Source: Novosphingobium mangrovisedimenti (GTDB lineage: Bacteria > Pseudomonadota > Alphaproteobacteria > Sphingomonadales > Sphingomonadaceae). Taken from it: 64,000 bases of DNA. The position numbers and the translations under genes were made by a program. Below the pieces are notes generated by a model. That model had not been told where the DNA came from and ran no database searches. It worked only from the letters and a program-made list of their open reading frames with translations. Shown here in pieces: positions 40,879 to 49,145 of this stretch; positions within the stretch are counted from its first letter, which is position 1; each line of letters opens with the position of its first letter. The stretch spans positions 186,001 to 250,000 of the forward strand of contig NZ_JANZXA010000003.1 of the NCBI RefSeq assembly GCF_025153475.1. Direction: 5' to 3'.

Positions 40879-42969
40879 ATGCGAGGGATGGCAGATTCCA
40901 CCCAGACCCTGATCGGGCCCCCGCAGGCGGCGAAAAAGCCGCATTCCTTCACCCATCACGGCATTACCGTAGCGGACGATTATGCCTGGCTGCGCGATCC
41001 GGGCTATCCGACCGTCACCGACAAGGAGGTACTGGCCCATCTCGAGGCGGAGAATCGCTGGTTCGAGGCGCGCATGGCGCCGTATCGGGAACGGATCGAC
41101 GCCCTGTTCAAGGAAATGCGGGCGCGCATCAAGGAGGCCGACAAGTCTGCGCCGCAGAAGGACGGCGACTGGCTCTACTGGATCGAGTTCGAGGAAGGCG
41201 CGGAATACAAGAAGTGGTGGCGCAGGCCCGTCGGCGCGGCCGATGACGGCTCTGCCGACGAGCTGATTCTCGACGAGGTCGCGCTGGCCGAGGGCAAGGA
41301 CTACTTCCGCCTCGGTGCGATCTCTGTCAGCGGCAGCGGCAAGCTGCTGGCCTATGCCGTGGATGACAATGGCTCGGAGCGCTTCACTGCCCGCGTCAAG
41401 AACCTCGAAACCGGCGAAATGCTGCCCGACGAGATTCCCGGCACGCTGTCCAGCCTCGTCTGGGTCGCGGGCGACAAGGGCCTCGTCTATTCGCTGGCCA
41501 ACGAGCAGTGGCGTACCGACAATGCCCGTCTGCACTGGCTGGGCGAGCCGCTGGAAAAGGATGTCGAACTCTATCACGAGGACGACGACGGCTTCCGCGT
41601 TGGCTCCTCGCTCTCTTCGAACGAGAAATGGCTGATCATCGGCGCCAGCGATCACGAGACCAGCGAGGCGCGGCTGGTGCGCGCGGACGACCCGCTGGGC
41701 GACCAGATTCTCGTCAAGCCGCGTGCGAAAGGCGTGGAGTACGATGTCGATGAGCGCGATGGCGTGCTCTACATCCATACCAACGACACGCACGAGAACT
41801 TCCGCCTCGCCATGGCCCCGCTCGACAATCCGGGCGAATGGACGACGCTGATCGCAGGTTCGGACGACTTCTACCTGACGGGTGTGGACCTGTTTCGCGA
41901 CTTCTACGTGATCGAGGGGCGCCGTGCCGGGCTCGACCAGATCGAGGTGCGCTACTACGACGATCCGGCCCGCGTGGAGCCGATCGTGTTTCCCGAGGCG
42001 AGCTATTCGGCCGGGCTGTCCAACAATCCGGAATGGCACATGGAGAAGCTGCGGCTCTCCTACGAATCGATGGTCATGCCGGCATCGGTGCTCGATTATG
42101 ACGTGGCCGCCCACACGCTCGAAACGCTCAAGGTCCAGGAGATCCCCTCCGGCTACGACGCTTTGCTCTACGCGACCGAGCGGCTGGAGATCACCGCGCG
42201 GGATGGCACCGCGATTCCCGTCTCGATCGTCTATCGCAAGGACCGCACGGGAGCGGGGCCTCTGCACCTTTACGGTTACGGGGCCTACGGCATCTCGATC
42301 GATCCGGGCTTCTCGACTGCGCGCCTCAGCCTTGTCGACCGCGGCTTCGCCTATGCCATCGCCCATATCCGTGGCGGCGACGACATGGGCCGCGCCTGGT
42401 ACAAGGCGGGTAAACTGGAACGGCGGACCAACACGTTCAACGATTTCGTGGACTGCGCGAAGGGCCTGATCGAGCGCGGGTTTACCTCGGCGGGCAAGAT
42501 CAGCATTTCCGGCGGCTCGGCCGGTGGCGAACTGATGGGTGCGGTCATCAATTCCGACCCCCATCTGTGGGGCGCGGTGGTGGCGCACGTGCCTTTCGTT
42601 GACGTTCTGGCGACCATGCTCGACGAGACGCTGCCGCTCACGCCCGGCGAGTGGCCGGAGTGGGGCAACCCGATCGAGGACAAGGAAGCCTTCGCGCTGA
42701 TCCGCAGCTATTCGCCCTACGATCAGGTCACGGCTCAGGCCTACCCGCCGCTGATGGTCACTGCCGGCCTCAACGATCCGCGCGTGACGTACTGGGAGCC
42801 GGCCAAGTGGGTCGCGAAGCTGCGCGAGCTCAAGACCGATTCCAACGAGCTGATCTTCAAGACCAACATGGGTGCGGGCCATGGCGGCAAGTCGGGCCGG
42901 TTCGAAAGCCTGAAGGAAACGGCGGAAGAGTTCGCCTTCGTCCTGTGGCAACTGGGTGTGGAGGGGTGA
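40879..42969 (+). CDS. S9 family prolyl oligopeptidase (oligopeptidase B type)
   Basis: 696 residues. An N-terminal beta-propeller covers about residues 70-410. The catalytic alpha/beta hydrolase triad is Ser547 (SGGSAGGE), Asp633 (LNDPRVTYWEP) and His668 (GAGHGGKSGR). Oligopeptidase B cuts small peptides after Arg or Lys. An ATG nine bases on (40888) is an alternative start. Its stop overlaps the thioesterase GTG start. There is no signal peptide, so it is cytoplasmic. Confidence 0.92.
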   Translation: MRGMADSTQTLIGPPQAAKKPHSFTHHGITVADDYAWLRDPGYPTVTDKEVLAHLEAENRWFEARMAPYRERIDALFKEMRARIKEADKSAPQKDGDWLYWIEFEEGAEYKKWWRRPVGAADDGSADELILDEVALAEGKDYFRLGAISVSGSGKLLAYAVDDNGSERFTARVKNLETGEMLPDEIPGTLSSLVWVAGDKGLVYSLANEQWRTDNARLHWLGEPLEKDVELYHEDDDGFRVGSSLSSNEKWLIIGASDHETSEARLVRADDPLGDQILVKPRAKGVEYDVDERDGVLYIHTNDTHENFRLAMAPLDNPGEWTTLIAGSDDFYLTGVDLFRDFYVIEGRRAGLDQIEVRYYDDPARVEPIVFPEASYSAGLSNNPEWHMEKLRLSYESMVMPASVLDYDVAAHTLETLKVQEIPSGYDALLYATERLEITARDGTAIPVSIVYRKDRTGAGPLHLYGYGAYGISIDPGFSTARLSLVDRGFAYAIAHIRGGDDMGRAWYKAGKLERRTNTFNDFVDCAKGLIERGFTSAGKISISGGSAGGELMGAVINSDPHLWGAVVAHVPFVDVLATMLDETLPLTPGEWPEWGNPIEDKEAFALIRSYSPYDQVTAQAYPPLMVTAGLNDPRVTYWEPAKWVAKLRELKTDSNELIFKTNMGAGHGGKSGRFESLKETAEEFAFVLWQLGVEG

Positions 42970-43364
42970 CCAGCCGCTTCACTCTCACTTTCACCGCCGG
43001 GCCGGAACACATCGACCAGATGGGCCACGTCAACAATGCGGTGTGGGTGCAGTGGATGGAGGCGATCGCGACGGCGCACTGGGAAGCCGTCGCGCCGCCG
43101 GAACACCAGGCGGAATATCTCTGGGTCGTGACCCGGCACGAGATCGATTACCGCGGGAACATCCGCGAAGGCGAAAGCGTGACTGCGGAAACCTTCATCC
43201 CGGACGGACCGAACGGCGCGCGCTTCGATCGCTGCGTGGAATTCCGCAACGGGCAGGGCAAAGTGATCGTCCGCTCGCGCACGACTTGGGCGATGATCGC
43301 GCGCGCGACCGGGCGGGTCATGCGGATACCGGACGAAGTGGCGGCGCGCTTTACCGCAGGTTGA
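42966..43364 (+). CDS. Acyl-CoA thioesterase (4HBT/FadM type)
   Basis: 132 residues from GTG overlapping the previous stop by four bases. The hotdog-fold active site is Asp/His in DQMGHVNNAVWVQWMEAIA. This is the 4-hydroxybenzoyl-CoA/FadM type, which hydrolyses acyl-CoA. The start is unusual but the frame begins right at the family N-terminus. The 3' end overlaps the convergent GGDEF gene by 14 bases. Confidence 0.88.
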   Translation: MTSRFTLTFTAGPEHIDQMGHVNNAVWVQWMEAIATAHWEAVAPPEHQAEYLWVVTRHEIDYRGNIREGESVTAETFIPDGPNGARFDRCVEFRNGQGKVIVRSRTTWAMIARATGRVMRIPDEVAARFTAG

Positions 43365-45063
43365 CGACGGTATTCTGTGCGCCGGAAACGGTATCGAACG
43401 AAAAGGTGTCCTGAACGGTGCGGTTGCGCCCCTGCGACTTGGCTTCGTAGAGCAGTTCGTCGCATCGCGTATAGAGCGTGGCAAAACGCATCGGCGGGGC
43501 GCCGGTTACCAGCCCCATGCTGGCGGTAACCGGGCGTTCCAGTCCGGAGATTTCGGCGGCAATGCGCGCCGGGATCGACTGGCGGCGGCGTTCCGCCCGC
43601 TCGGCGGCATCGGCGCCGCGCATCAGCAGCAGGAACTCTTCACCGCCCAGGCGCACGGCGATCGTGTCCTCGTCCGGCATCAGCGCCAGCGCGACGGCGC
43701 GCAGCACGGCATCGCCCACCGCATGGCCCCGGGTGTCGTTGACGGACTTGAAGTGATCGAGGTCGAGCACGGCCATGGTGTCGTATCCGGTCTTCGCCAG
43801 CCGGGCATAGCGTTCCTCGAAACCGCGCCGGTTGTAGAGCCCGGTCAGCGGATCGCGTTCGGCCAGGCTTTCCAGCACCCGTGCCTGGGTCAGCGCGCGG
43901 TCGCGTTCGTGCTTGATCGCCATGAAACGGTCCGCGGCGCCCAGCGTGCTCAGCAGGATCTCGAAACTCAGCGACAGGTGCTGTGTGGTCATCAGGCTCA
44001 TCGGCGCGTCGGCCATGCCCAGCAACGATCCGATTCGCACCAGCGCCATGCCGATCAGCGGCGTCCAGCCGATGATCTGGAACCACACCGTGCGACTGCC
44101 GCGGCGGGCTGCCGTCGCCATCGACCAGACCAGCGTCGCGATGAACGGCAGGAAGGCGACATAATAGGCAGGTGCGATGCTGGGTAGCAGCGGACCGCCC
44201 GCGAAGAGGTAGTACACCGTCCAGACCGCCATCCAGGGCCCCATCGCGTGCAGCAGCTGCAATTGCGTCCGGTTGAGCATGCCGGGTTCGACGAGGGTCG
44301 CGATGAATTGCGAGGCCGCGATGCTTGCCACGCTCAGGCTCGCCGAGGAGAGCACCGATATTTCCATGATCGAGAGCGAGGCGAACCGGTTCACGAGGCC
44401 GCTCGCGACGAAGGTCTGAACCAGCATCGCGAAGACGACGAGCGCGTGCCAGAGCGCGAAGGGCTGGCGCAGCACCCGGTAGAACCCGAAGTTCAGCACC
44501 AGCGGCATGAGCATCATCCCGCACAGTGCGGCCAGTACCAACTCCGCGTTGCCGACGCTGGTTTCGTCCGGTGGCGGCGCGATGCGCACGTCCGACAGGA
44601 GCCCTTCGTGCCGGGCGCCGCTGACCTTCAGGACATAGGCCGCCACGTCTCCTTTCAGGGATGGCAAGGGCATGCGCATCTTCCATCCGGTGGTGGAAAA
44701 CCGCAGGTCGCCGGGCGTGATCTCGCGCGTCGACACCGTACCGTCGCGGCCGATCGCGGTCAGCGAGAGCCGGTTGAAGCGCGTGAGCCGCGTGGTCAGG
44801 ACGGAATCCGGGGGCGGCGTCTGGCCGGTCATGTCGATCCGGACAAGGCTGGCCTTCGAGCCGCTGATCTTCCATCGCGTGCCGCTGCAGTCCCACCGGG
44901 CGGTGCTGCGCGCGAGGGCCGCCGCATTGACGTCGGGCGGCGCCAGGGCGGTGCAGACCGAACCGGCAGGGAAGCCTTGGGCGGCGGCCGCCGTCGGCGC
45001 ACCTGCCAGGGCGCTCAACAGCGCCAGCAGACCGATCAGAAAAAGCCTTGTCCCGGAGAGCAT
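43351..45063 (-). CDS. Diguanylate cyclase with 7TMR-DISM-like sensor
   Basis: 570 residues from MLSGTRLFL, with a signal peptide (ALAGAPTAAAAQG). A periplasmic beta domain (45-180) is followed by about seven membrane segments (195-400), then the GGDEF domain: DPLTGLYNRRGFEERYARL, DLDHFKSVNDTRGH, and the catalytic GGEEF in RLGGEEFLLL. It makes c-di-GMP, which the PilZ protein at 23,818 could bind. A TTG nine codons upstream is an alternative start. Confidence 0.88.
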   Translation of the reverse strand: MLSGTRLFLIGLLALLSALAGAPTAAAAQGFPAGSVCTALAPPDVNAAALARSTARWDCSGTRWKISGSKASLVRIDMTGQTPPPDSVLTTRLTRFNRLSLTAIGRDGTVSTREITPGDLRFSTTGWKMRMPLPSLKGDVAAYVLKVSGARHEGLLSDVRIAPPPDETSVGNAELVLAALCGMMLMPLVLNFGFYRVLRQPFALWHALVVFAMLVQTFVASGLVNRFASLSIMEISVLSSASLSVASIAASQFIATLVEPGMLNRTQLQLLHAMGPWMAVWTVYYLFAGGPLLPSIAPAYYVAFLPFIATLVWSMATAARRGSRTVWFQIIGWTPLIGMALVRIGSLLGMADAPMSLMTTQHLSLSFEILLSTLGAADRFMAIKHERDRALTQARVLESLAERDPLTGLYNRRGFEERYARLAKTGYDTMAVLDLDHFKSVNDTRGHAVGDAVLRAVALALMPDEDTIAVRLGGEEFLLLMRGADAAERAERRRQSIPARIAAEISGLERPVTASMGLVTGAPPMRFATLYTRCDELLYEAKSQGRNRTVQDTFSFDTVSGAQNTVVNLR

Positions 45064-45118
45064 GGCCAACCCATGCGCCAAGGCTTTCAATATGACGTTA
45101 ATGCCGCGCTAAATATGC

Positions 45119-46249
45119 CTATCGCAGCACGGCTTCGGCAGGGACGAAGTCGTAGCCCAGTTCGCGGGCCACGGCCTCGTAGGTCACCTTCCCCTGATGC
45201 ACGTTGAGACCCGCGGCGAGATGCGGATCGGCCCTGAGCGCGGCCTTCCAGCCTTCCGCCCCGTCGAAGGCGTCGGCGATCGCCAGGGCATGGGGCAGGG
45301 TGACGTTGTTGAGCGCATAGGTGCTGGTACGCGCCACCGCGCCGGGCATGTTGGCGACGCAGTAATGGACGATGCCGTCCACCACGAACGTCGGATCGTC
45401 GTGCGTCGTCGGGTGGCTGGTCTCGAAGCAGCCACCCTGATCGATGGCGACGTCGACCAGGACCGCGCCGGTCTTCATCGTGCCCAGCATGTCGCGGGTG
45501 ACGAGCTGGGGCGCCGCCGCGCCGGGGATCAGTACGGCGCCGATGACGAGGTCGGCCTCGGCCACGCTTTCGGCGAGATTCGCCGTGCTGGAAAAGCGGG
45601 TCTTGGCGCGGGCCTCGAAATGGGTGCCGAGCCGTTCCAGCACATCCGGGTTGCGATCGAGAATGGTCACGTCGGCGCCGAGGCCCGCCGCCATCTGCGC
45701 GGCGTTGAAGCCGACCACGCCGCCGCCGATGACCGCGACCTTGCCCGGCATCACGCCCGGCACGCCGCCCAGCAGCACGCCGCGTCCGCCATGTGCCTTT
45801 TCGAGCGCGGTCGCCCCGGCCTGGATCGACATGCGTCCGGCCACCTGGCTCATGGGCTTGAGGAGCGGCAGTGAACCGCCGGGCCCGGTGACGGTCTCAT
45901 AGGCGATGGCGGTCACACCGGACCTGATCAGATCGGCGGTCTGTTCCGGGTCGGGGGCGAGGTGCAGGTAGGTGTAGAGGATCTGCCCTTCGCGCAGCAT
46001 GGCGCGTTCGATCGCCTGCGGTTCCTTGACCTTCACGATCATCTCGCACTCCGCGAACACCTCTGCGGCAGTCGCGATCAGCGTGGCGCCGGCGCGTTCG
46101 TAGTCGGCATCGCTGGCGCCGATACCGCGGCCCGCGCCGCTTTCGACGCGGACGTCGTGGCCGTGCCGGACCAGTTCCTGCACGCTCTCGGGGGTGAGGC
46201 CGACGCGATATTCGTGGTTCTTGATTTCCCTGACGGTACCGATGCGCAT
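45119..46249 (-). CDS. ald: Alanine dehydrogenase
   Basis: 376 residues from [13 protein letters not shown], with GGAG six bases upstream. Catalytic Lys is in VKVKEPQ, His in [11 protein letters not shown], and NAD binds through [20 protein letters not shown]. The '[25 protein letters not shown]' region (partial quote) is diagnostic. It interconverts alanine and pyruvate plus ammonia. An Lrp-type regulator is divergent from it, the usual arrangement for alanine-induced ald. Confidence 0.94.
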   Translation of the reverse strand: MRIGTVREIKNHEYRVGLTPESVQELVRHGHDVRVESGAGRGIGASDADYERAGATLIATAAEVFAECEMIVKVKEPQAIERAMLREGQILYTYLHLAPDPEQTADLIRSGVTAIAYETVTGPGGSLPLLKPMSQVAGRMSIQAGATALEKAHGGRGVLLGGVPGVMPGKVAVIGGGVVGFNAAQMAAGLGADVTILDRNPDVLERLGTHFEARAKTRFSSTANLAESVAEADLVIGAVLIPGAAAPQLVTRDMLGTMKTGAVLVDVAIDQGGCFETSHPTTHDDPTFVVDGIVHYCVANMPGAVARTSTYALNNVTLPHALAIADAFDGAEGWKAALRADPHLAAGLNVHQGKVTYEAVARELGYDFVPAEAVLR

Positions 46250-46280
46250 GGTTCGACTCCGGTGGCGAGAATGACCTTGA

Positions 46281-46355
46281 GGGAAAATACACCCGGACCA
46301 CCGCAATGTTTCACCGAATTGCCGCTTGACTACGGCTCCTTGTGTAATATTTCCC
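46281..46355. promoter_or_regulatory. Divergent ald/lrp control region
   Basis: A plus-strand TTGACT (46326-46331) lies 16 bases from TATTTC (46348-46353), a possible promoter for the Lrp gene. GGGAAAATACAC (46281-46292) and, on the opposite strand, GGGAAATATTACACA (46341-46355) are similar AT-rich boxes placed about 60 bases apart. Lrp-type proteins bind such degenerate, phased sites. The reading is tentative. Confidence 0.4.
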
Positions 46356-46386
46356 GATATGTGGCGGTTTTAAGGAAGGATTTCCC

Positions 46387-46845
46387 ATGGATCGGGCTGA
46401 CCGTGCCTTGCTGGAGGCGTTGCAGGCGGATTCCTCGCGTTCGATTGCCGAACTGGCCGGATGCGTGAATCTTTCGCCCTCGGCCTGCCATCGGCGCATC
46501 AAGGCGCTGGAGGAACAGGGGCTGATCCTGGGCTATGCCGCGCGCGTCGATCCACGCAGGTTGGGGCTTGCCGTGGAGGTCTTCGTCGAAATCACGCTCA
46601 ACAGCCAGAGCCGCGAGGCGATGGACCGCTTCGAACGTGCCGTGTGCGATTTCGATGACATTCTCGAATGCCACCTGATGAGCGGCACGTCCGATTACCT
46701 GCTGCGCGTTGCTGCCGCCGATCTCGATCACTACGATCGCATCCACCGCGACTGCCTTGCACGCCTGCCCGGCGTCTCGGCGATGAAGACGAGCTTTTCT
46801 CTGCGGCGGATCAAGCGCTTCGCGGGCTATTCGGTTCCGTCCTGA
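46387..46845 (+). CDS. Lrp/AsnC family transcriptional regulator
   Basis: 152 residues. An N-terminal HTH (SIAELAGCVNLSPSACHRRIKALEEQGLI, region 18-46) and a C-terminal RAM/AsnC ligand domain (EVFVEITLNS ... LMSGTSDYLLRV) are present. It is the likely activator or repressor of the divergent ald, responding to alanine. Its stop overlaps the convergent CPA2 gene by 19 bases. Confidence 0.92.
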   Translation: MDRADRALLEALQADSSRSIAELAGCVNLSPSACHRRIKALEEQGLILGYAARVDPRRLGLAVEVFVEITLNSQSREAMDRFERAVCDFDDILECHLMSGTSDYLLRVAAADLDHYDRIHRDCLARLPGVSAMKTSFSLRRIKRFAGYSVPS

Positions 46846-48596
46846 CGCGCGGCGCGTACCGGTTGGGTCAGGATGCGATCGTGCGCGGCCCGCAGGTCTC
46901 CCGTCTGGTATTGCAGCGAGAGCCGCTCCTTGTCGCGCGCGCGGTAGGTTGCCTCGGCCTTTTCGATGTCCTCGAGCGAAACGCTGAGGCCCTTGAGCGC
47001 GTTGCGGGCCAGGACGATCGCCGATTCCATGACTTCGCGCACGACCGATTTCACCGGCGCGTCCTTGAGCCGCAAGAGCCCCCGGCGGTCGAAGACCCGC
47101 GCGTGAATCTGCGCCTTGGGAAATGCCGCGCGAACGGCGTGAAGGAAGGGTTCGGTCAGTTGGTCGCCGTCGATGCAGAACACGATCAGCTGGGCTTCGC
47201 CGGCCCCCGCCTGCCGCAGCAGGTCGATGCGCGTACCGTCCCCGAAGTAGACCTTGGCGCCGAATCCGCTGGCGACGTCGATCATCTCGATATCGGTATC
47301 GATCAGCGTGACCTCGATCTTCGCCGCGATCAGAATCTGGGCCACTGTCTGGCCGAAACGGCCGTAGCCGACGACGAGGGCATTGGCCCCGTCGACCCTG
47401 GGGCCTTCGCGTTCTTCGTCTGCCGCCGGCATCTCCCGGATGCGGCGCGTGGCCATCATCAGGAAGGGCGTCGCCACCATCGAGAGCGTGACGATGGCGC
47501 CGAACAGGCTCGCGGCCTCGGGGCGGATGAGCCAGGCATCGGCGGCCTGGGCGAAGAGCACGAAGCCGAATTCGCCGCCCTGGCTGAGCAGCAGGCCGAG
47601 CGCGAGGGCGCTACGCCAGTTCATCCGGAACAGCAGGCCCAGCGAGAAGATGACGGTTGCCTTCACCGCGATCAGCGCGAGCGCCATGGCCGCGACGAAT
47701 AGCGGGCGCTCGGCAATGGCCGAAAGGTCCAGCATCATGCCCACCGACATGAAGAACAGGCCGAGCAGGATCGAACGGAATGGTTCGACATCGGCTTCCA
47801 GCTCGTGCCGGTAGGGGCTGTCCGCAAGCATGACGCCGGCGATGAAGGCGCCCAGCGCGGTCGAGAGGCCGAGTGCCTGCATCAGCGCGGCGGCGGCGAT
47901 CACGGTGAACAGGGCGGCGAACACGAACATCTCGCGTTCGCCCAGGTTGCCGATCAACCGGAACAGCGGCCGGATCACGAAGCGGCCCGCGGCGATCAGC
48001 CCGGCAATCGCGAACACCGTGATCAGCGCAAGCTGCCAGCCCGGAGGGCCTTCGGGCAGGTGGGGGTTGCGGTTCATCGCGGCGATGATCGTGATCAGCG
48101 GAATGATCGAGAGATCCTGTAACAGCAGGATCGCGAAGGATCGCTCGCCGAAGGGCGAGTGCAGGCGTCCTGCGCTTTGCAGCATCGGCAGGACCTGCGC
48201 TGTCGAAGACAGGCCAAGCGGCAGGCCGAGTGCCAGCGACGCCTCGATCGTGAAGGGCGTGAAGAAGTAGATCACCGCCGAAACGGCAAGGCCGCACAGG
48301 GCCACCTGCGCCAGCCCGAGTCCGAAGATCTCGTGGCGCATGCGCCATAGCCGTCGCGGCGCGAGTTCGAGCCCGACGATGAAGAGCAGCAGCGTGATCC
48401 CCAGTTCGGCAATGCCGATCTTGCCTTCGGGATCGCCGATCAGGTCGAGCGCATAGGGGCCGAGGACTGCGCCCGCGAGCAGATAGCCCAGCGTGGCGCC
48501 GAGGCCGAGACGGCGGAACAACAGGACGAAGACAAGCGCCGTTCCCAGCAGCAGGAATCCGTCCTGCAGCGGGAAGGCCTGGGCATGTTGTTCCAT
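46827..48596 (-). CDS. CPA2 family monovalent cation:proton antiporter with TrkA-N domain
   Basis: 589 residues. About twelve hydrophobic segments fill residues 10-380, including GYLLAGAVLGPYAL and the transport-site region LLLQDLSIIP and LGAFIAGVMLADS. A C-terminal NAD-binding TrkA-N domain starts near residue 405 (VVGYGRFGQTVAQIL). The architecture matches KefB/KefC-type K+/H+ exchangers. The gating glutathione residues are not judged here. It overlaps the lrp gene end to end by 19 bases. Confidence 0.9.
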   Translation of the reverse strand: MEQHAQAFPLQDGFLLLGTALVFVLLFRRLGLGATLGYLLAGAVLGPYALDLIGDPEGKIGIAELGITLLLFIVGLELAPRRLWRMRHEIFGLGLAQVALCGLAVSAVIYFFTPFTIEASLALGLPLGLSSTAQVLPMLQSAGRLHSPFGERSFAILLLQDLSIIPLITIIAAMNRNPHLPEGPPGWQLALITVFAIAGLIAAGRFVIRPLFRLIGNLGEREMFVFAALFTVIAAAALMQALGLSTALGAFIAGVMLADSPYRHELEADVEPFRSILLGLFFMSVGMMLDLSAIAERPLFVAAMALALIAVKATVIFSLGLLFRMNWRSALALGLLLSQGGEFGFVLFAQAADAWLIRPEAASLFGAIVTLSMVATPFLMMATRRIREMPAADEEREGPRVDGANALVVGYGRFGQTVAQILIAAKIEVTLIDTDIEMIDVASGFGAKVYFGDGTRIDLLRQAGAGEAQLIVFCIDGDQLTEPFLHAVRAAFPKAQIHARVFDRRGLLRLKDAPVKSVVREVMESAIVLARNALKGLSVSLEDIEKAEATYRARDKERLSLQYQTGDLRAAHDRILTQPVRAARQDGTE

Positions 48597-48691
48597 TGAA
48601 GCCGGTTTCCGGATGCGTGAGGGGGTAAGACGCGCCGTAACTTAGGCGTCCGCGCCCGGCTCTCCAAGCCTTGAGGCGGGATTTTGATCGG

Positions 48692-48709
48692 CGGCCCGCA
48701 GCAGGGCCG
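48692..48709 (-). terminator. Weak terminator-like hairpin after the exported protein gene
   Basis: CGGCCC, a six-base loop and GGGCCG form a perfect stem just downstream of the 141-residue gene, with ATCAAAAT (not a run of T) following in the minus-strand RNA. It is a plausible but weak terminator. Confidence 0.3.
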
Positions 48710-48719
48710 GATCGCTGTT

Positions 48720-49145
48720 TCAGCGGGGCAGGATTCCCTGGCACACGAACCGCAGCACCTTGCCGTCCTGCGAGTCCCAGTGAATCTTTTCAACGCGAGG
48801 CGTCGCATAGGTCTGGCCGCCTATCGCCACACCGGCCGGGGTGACCGCGCTCCACTCGTACGTCAGTTTCAGGCCGCCCTGGCAGTTCACGCTGCGCCGG
48901 GCATAGATGGCCGTGCCTTTGGGGTAGGTACCTTCCTTGCGCAACAAGACCCCGACCTGCCGGAACTGTCTGCCCAGGCCGCCCGGACCGACGCTGGCCG
49001 CATCGACACGCACGCTGCGTCCGATGGCGCGTTCGACGTCCGGAGAGAAGATCCGGTACCACTGGCCGGTCTGCAGGGTAAGGGGCGCCGTTTCGGCCGC
49101 GGCGGGCACGGCCACGAGGGCGGCGAGCAGCAGGGCGCGCTTCAC
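48720..49145 (-). CDS. Exported protein of unknown function
   Basis: 141 residues from a GTG start that overlaps the ftsK stop. A signal peptide (KRALLLAALVAVPAAA) precedes a beta-rich domain with a conserved pair of cysteines (SVNCQGGLKLTYEW and VLRFVCQG), probably a disulphide. The layout resembles the surface-adhesin E-like family, but the similarity is only by pattern. It is coupled to ftsK, which may simply reflect an operon rather than shared function. Confidence 0.6.
   Translation of the reverse strand: MKRALLLAALVAVPAAAETAPLTLQTGQWYRIFSPDVERAIGRSVRVDAASVGPGGLGRQFRQVGVLLRKEGTYPKGTAIYARRSVNCQGGLKLTYEWSAVTPAGVAIGGQTYATPRVEKIHWDSQDGKVLRFVCQGILPR

Noticed and set aside
39010..42951. A single minus-strand open frame of 1313 codons covering both the M24B peptidase and the antisense of the S9 peptidase.
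   Set aside because: Only its last 608 codons show a protein family. The rest is the antisense shadow of the S9 oligopeptidase, which has a full catalytic triad on the plus strand.
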